Below are positions 43,373 to 45,970 of a stretch of 45,970 bases of DNA, piece by piece. A model generated the notes under the pieces. That model was given only the letters and a program-made list of their open reading frames with translations, made no database searches and was not told where the DNA came from. Origin of the DNA: Bacteroidota bacterium (lineage in GTDB: Bacteria > Bacteroidota > Bacteroidia > Chitinophagales > Chitinophagaceae); assembly GCA_030706635.1 (NCBI GenBank), contig JAUZOD010000032.1:1-45970 (forward strand), read 5' to 3'. How positions within the stretch are numbered: position 1 is the stretch's first letter; every line of letters starts with the position of its first letter. The translations under genes were made by a program, and so were the position numbers.

Positions 43373-43402
43373 CCGGAACCTTCGGCTCCCGGTTTGCGCC
43401 GG

Positions 43403-43657
43403 ATGGTAAAATATCCTTTCTTAATTTTGCCCCGGATTTCAAATAAACAGATCATCGATTCCATTGCCGTTTACGTTCTGCTGGTCATCTTCCTCGCCAC
43501 GCTGGTCAGGTCGGCTTTCGGATTTGGCGAATCCCTGGTGGCCGTTCCCCTGTTGGCATTGCGTATTCCGCTTCCGCTGGCGGCTCCTCTTGCCGTACTC
43601 ATATCCATTACAGTAGCGGCTGTTGTTGTAATTAAGGATTGTTATCAATTATTATTT
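43403..43657 (+). pseudogene. Truncated TauE/SafE (TSUP) permease N-terminus
   Basis: The frame from ATG 43403 reads [23 protein letters not shown], then [10 protein letters not shown] and [20 protein letters not shown], which is the first two to three helices of TauE/SafE-type sulfite/organosulfonate exporters, including the RSAFGFG loop. Similarity ends near 43650 (after VVVIKD). The frame has no stop and runs on into the GH95 gene, whose own ATG is at 43670. About two thirds of the permease are missing, so it cannot work alone. A deletion that joined the two genes is the simplest reading. Confidence 0.7.
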
Positions 43658-43669
43658 ACTTTTATCCCT

Positions 43670-45970
43670 ATGAAAAGAATTACGCTTCTGTTTTCATTCA
43701 TTGCAACAGTATTCATAGGTTTTGCGCAGGACTCCCTGATGAAATTATGGTATGATAAACCGGCGGGCGACGTTTGGGAAGCCGCTTTACCCATCGGCAA
43801 CGGACGCATTGCCGCTATGGTGTATGGCAATACCGCCAATGAGCTGATACAATTGAACGAATCTACAGTCTGGAGTGGCGGCCCGAACCGGAATGACAAT
43901 CCGCATGCGCTGGCTGCCCTGCCTGAAGTCAGGCGATTGATCTTTGAGGGAAAAAATCCCGAAGCGGCGAAGCTGGCATCGGAAACGATACAGGCTGAAA
44001 AAATCAATGGCATGGCTTTTCAGCCGGTAGGAGATCTGAATCTGAATTTTCCCGGACAGGATTCGGTGGAGAATTATTATCGCGAACTGGATATACAAAA
44101 AGCTGCCGTGAAAACGGCCTATACGGTTCACGGGGTCCGGTATCAGCGGGAGATCTTTGCCTCCATTCCCGATCAGGTGATCGTTATGAATTTAACGGCT
44201 GATAAACCCGGCAGCCTGAATTTCACGGCCTCGCTGTCGAGTCCGCAAAAGGGCAGGGTCAGCATAGAAAATAATGAATTGGTATTTTCGGGCATAAGCG
44301 GCGATCGGGATGGTGTGAAAGGCATGGTGAAATTCAGGGCAATCCTTAAAATAAAAACTTCGGGTGGCACATTCTCTGTAACGGATACCTCGCTGCAGAT
44401 TCAGAATGCCGATTCAGCCTGCCTGTTTATTTCCATCGCCAGCAATTATATTAACTACAAAAACCTGGGTGCTGATGAAAAGGAACGTGCGTCGCATTAT
44501 TTATCCGGCGCCTATGGAAAAACCTATGCCGAATTATATAAGAATCACCTCGAAGCCTATCAGCATTTTTTCAACAGGGTAAAACTGGATCTCGGAACGA
44601 CGGAAGCTGTCAAAAATCCGACCGACCAGCGCTTACGCGAATTTGCCGGCGGCGATGACCCGCAACTGGTTTCCTTATATTTTCAGTTTGGAAGATACCT
44701 GCTCATTTCTTCATCTGAACCGGGCGGACAGCCCGCCAATCTGCAGGGAATCTGGAATAACAAAATGGATCCGCCCTGGGGAAGCAAGTACACGATCAAT
44801 ATCAATACGGAAATGAATTACTGGCCCGCGGAAGAAACCAATCTGGCGGAGATGAAGGAACCCCTGATTCAGATGGTAAAGGATTTGTCGCAGACGGGAA
44901 GAGAAACCGCACGGGTAATGTATGGCGCCCGCGGCTGGGTGGTGCATCACAATACGGATCTATGGCGGATCACGGGACCTGTAGATGGGATCTACTCTGC
45001 CATGTGGCCCATGGGCGGAGCCTGGCTATGCAGGCATTTGTATCAGAAATACCTGTATCAGGGCAACACAAAATATCTGGAATCCATCTATCCGGTGTTG
45101 AAAAGCCTGGCCTCATTTTATCTGGACTTCCTGGTGGAGGAGCCGACGCATCACTGGCTGGTGGTATCTCCATCGATGTCGCCGGAAAACAATCCGACCG
45201 CTTTCCCGGGAACTTCTATAGCAGCAGGTGTTACCATGGATAACCAGCTGCTGTTTGATTTATTCTCCAATCTTATTCATGCGGCAACGATACTAAAAAA
45301 GGATGACAGCCTCGTAAAACAACTGCGGACAGCGAGGAGCCGGCTTCCGCCCATGCAAATCGGAAAGTACAGCCAGTTGCAGGAATGGATGCAGGATTTT
45401 GATGATCCGAACGACAAGCATCGTCACGTTTCGCACCTGTTCGGTGTATATCCTGCCAATCAGATTTCAGCATACCGGACGCCGGCCTTATGGGTTGCAG
45501 CACGAAATTCATTGATTTACCGGGGAGACATTTCAACCGGTTGGTCCATGGGATGGAAAGTGAATCTGTGGGCACGCTTTCTAGATGGCAACCATGCCTA
45601 TAAACTGATTCGCGATCAGTTGTCGCCTGTAGGTGCGCATGGAGGCGGGGGAACTTATCGGAATTTATTTGATGCCCATCCGCCGTTTCAGATCGACGGG
45701 AACTTTGGGTGTACTGCCGGTATTGCCGAAATGCTGATGCAGAGCCAGGATGGGGATATTTATTTATTGCCTGCCTTGCCGGATGCCTGGCCGGAAGGCA
45801 GCGTGACAGGCCTGCGGGCAAGAGGCGGTTTTGAGATTGTTAGTATGGTCTGGAAGGAAGGGAAATTAAAAGAGGTTAAGATAAAATCCACCCTGGGCGG
45901 AAATTGCCGGTTACGCGTTGCCGCTGTTTCCGGAATCACTGGCAACATCAAACTGAAACCGGCAGCGGGA
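43670..45970 (+). CDS. GH95 alpha-L-fucosidase family protein, 3' end outside window
   Basis: 767 codons are visible and the frame is open to the window edge. ATG 43670 starts a clear signal peptide ([20 protein letters not shown]). The GH95 N-terminal domain begins [20 protein letters not shown], with [17 protein letters not shown]. The catalytic domain has [29 protein letters not shown] (Asn377, Asn379), SPSMSPEN (Glu506, likely general acid) and FQIDGNFG (Asp676), spaced as in characterised 1,2-alpha-L-fucosidases. The family also includes alpha-L-galactosidases; the sequence alone does not decide. In frame upstream is a permease fragment, so some start callers would produce a fusion. Confidence 0.92.
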   Translation, partial: MKRITLLFSFIATVFIGFAQDSLMKLWYDKPAGDVWEAALPIGNGRIAAMVYGNTANELIQLNESTVWSGGPNRNDNPHALAALPEVRRLIFEGKNPEAAKLASETIQAEKINGMAFQPVGDLNLNFPGQDSVENYYRELDIQKAAVKTAYTVHGVRYQREIFASIPDQVIVMNLTADKPGSLNFTASLSSPQKGRVSIENNELVFSGISGDRDGVKGMVKFRAILKIKTSGGTFSVTDTSLQIQNADSACLFISIASNYINYKNLGADEKERASHYLSGAYGKTYAELYKNHLEAYQHFFNRVKLDLGTTEAVKNPTDQRLREFAGGDDPQLVSLYFQFGRYLLISSSEPGGQPANLQGIWNNKMDPPWGSKYTININTEMNYWPAEETNLAEMKEPLIQMVKDLSQTGRETARVMYGARGWVVHHNTDLWRITGPVDGIYSAMWPMGGAWLCRHLYQKYLYQGNTKYLESIYPVLKSLASFYLDFLVEEPTHHWLVVSPSMSPENNPTAFPGTSIAAGVTMDNQLLFDLFSNLIHAATILKKDDSLVKQLRTARSRLPPMQIGKYSQLQEWMQDFDDPNDKHRHVSHLFGVYPANQISAYRTPALWVAARNSLIYRGDISTGWSMGWKVNLWARFLDGNHAYKLIRDQLSPVGAHGGGGTYRNLFDAHPPFQIDGNFGCTAGIAEMLMQSQDGDIYLLPALPDAWPEGSVTGLRARGGFEIVSMVWKEGKLKEVKIKSTLGGNCRLRVAAVSGITGNIKLKPAAG

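Overview
The window looks like chromosomal DNA of a Bacteroidota bacterium, most likely a Chitinophagaceae-type soil or freshwater aerobe. The evidence is: a type IX secretion pair (PorP/SprF-like protein plus an adhesin with a gliding-motility-type C-terminal domain); families typical of Bacteroidota (DUF2723, DUF2911, DUF4142, DUF4412, DUF4258); several TAnnTTTG promoter elements; and moderate GC. Both window edges cut genes: an mtaB-like gene at the left, which also carries an in-frame TGA, and a GH95 glycosidase at the right. No tRNA, rRNA, CRISPR array or intact mobile element was recognised.

Layout. 1-5.5 kb: housekeeping genes (mtaB-like, a DUF4258 lipoprotein, a PlsC-type acyltransferase, priA, murB). 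5.5-8.2 kb: a MoxR-type AAA ATPase paired with a VWA protein. 8.3-14.3 kb: a DUF5009-type membrane acyltransferase, a large DUF2723/GT117-like membrane protein, a SAM hydrolase (DUF62) and an SDR oxidoreductase. 14.4-19.8 kb: a secreted GH29 fucosidase, then a glycerol cluster glpD-glpK-glpF. 20-23.9 kb: a DUF2911-TPR protein, a small secreted protein, a cupredoxin/DUF4142 pair and a divergent ECF sigma factor with a perfect palindrome between them.

23.86-29.38 kb is the most interesting part. It is a tightly packed, single-strand, eight-gene run: Rrf2-type Fe-S regulator, CcoN-like oxidase subunit with a long N-terminal extension, a CcoO-like cytochrome fused to a second cytochrome c domain, two small membrane proteins of unknown function, a group III truncated haemoglobin, a hemerythrin and a [2Fe-2S] ferredoxin. 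I read it as a gas-responsive (low O2 and/or NO) respiration and protection operon. The catalytic cross-link tyrosine of cbb3 oxidases is present, so an O2 reductase is more likely than a NO reductase.

29.5-37.3 kb: stress and accessory genes (OsmC, a lipoprotein Bcp-type peroxiredoxin, DoxX, a DUF1330 protein, DinB, a monohaem lipoprotein, a DUF4412 protein, a GntP permease) and a 40-residue His/Tyr-rich lipoprotein. 37.5-42.5 kb: the type IX secretion pair; the 1305-residue adhesin has a C-type lectin domain and seven 78-residue Ig-like repeats. 42.5-43.66 kb is gene-poor and decayed (an HTH fragment, hairpins, a truncated TauE/SafE permease), and its last open frame runs in frame into the GH95 gene.

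Several gene 3' ends carry short iterated or inverted repeats of different sequence, and two of these supply the stop codon or the last codons of the neighbouring gene.
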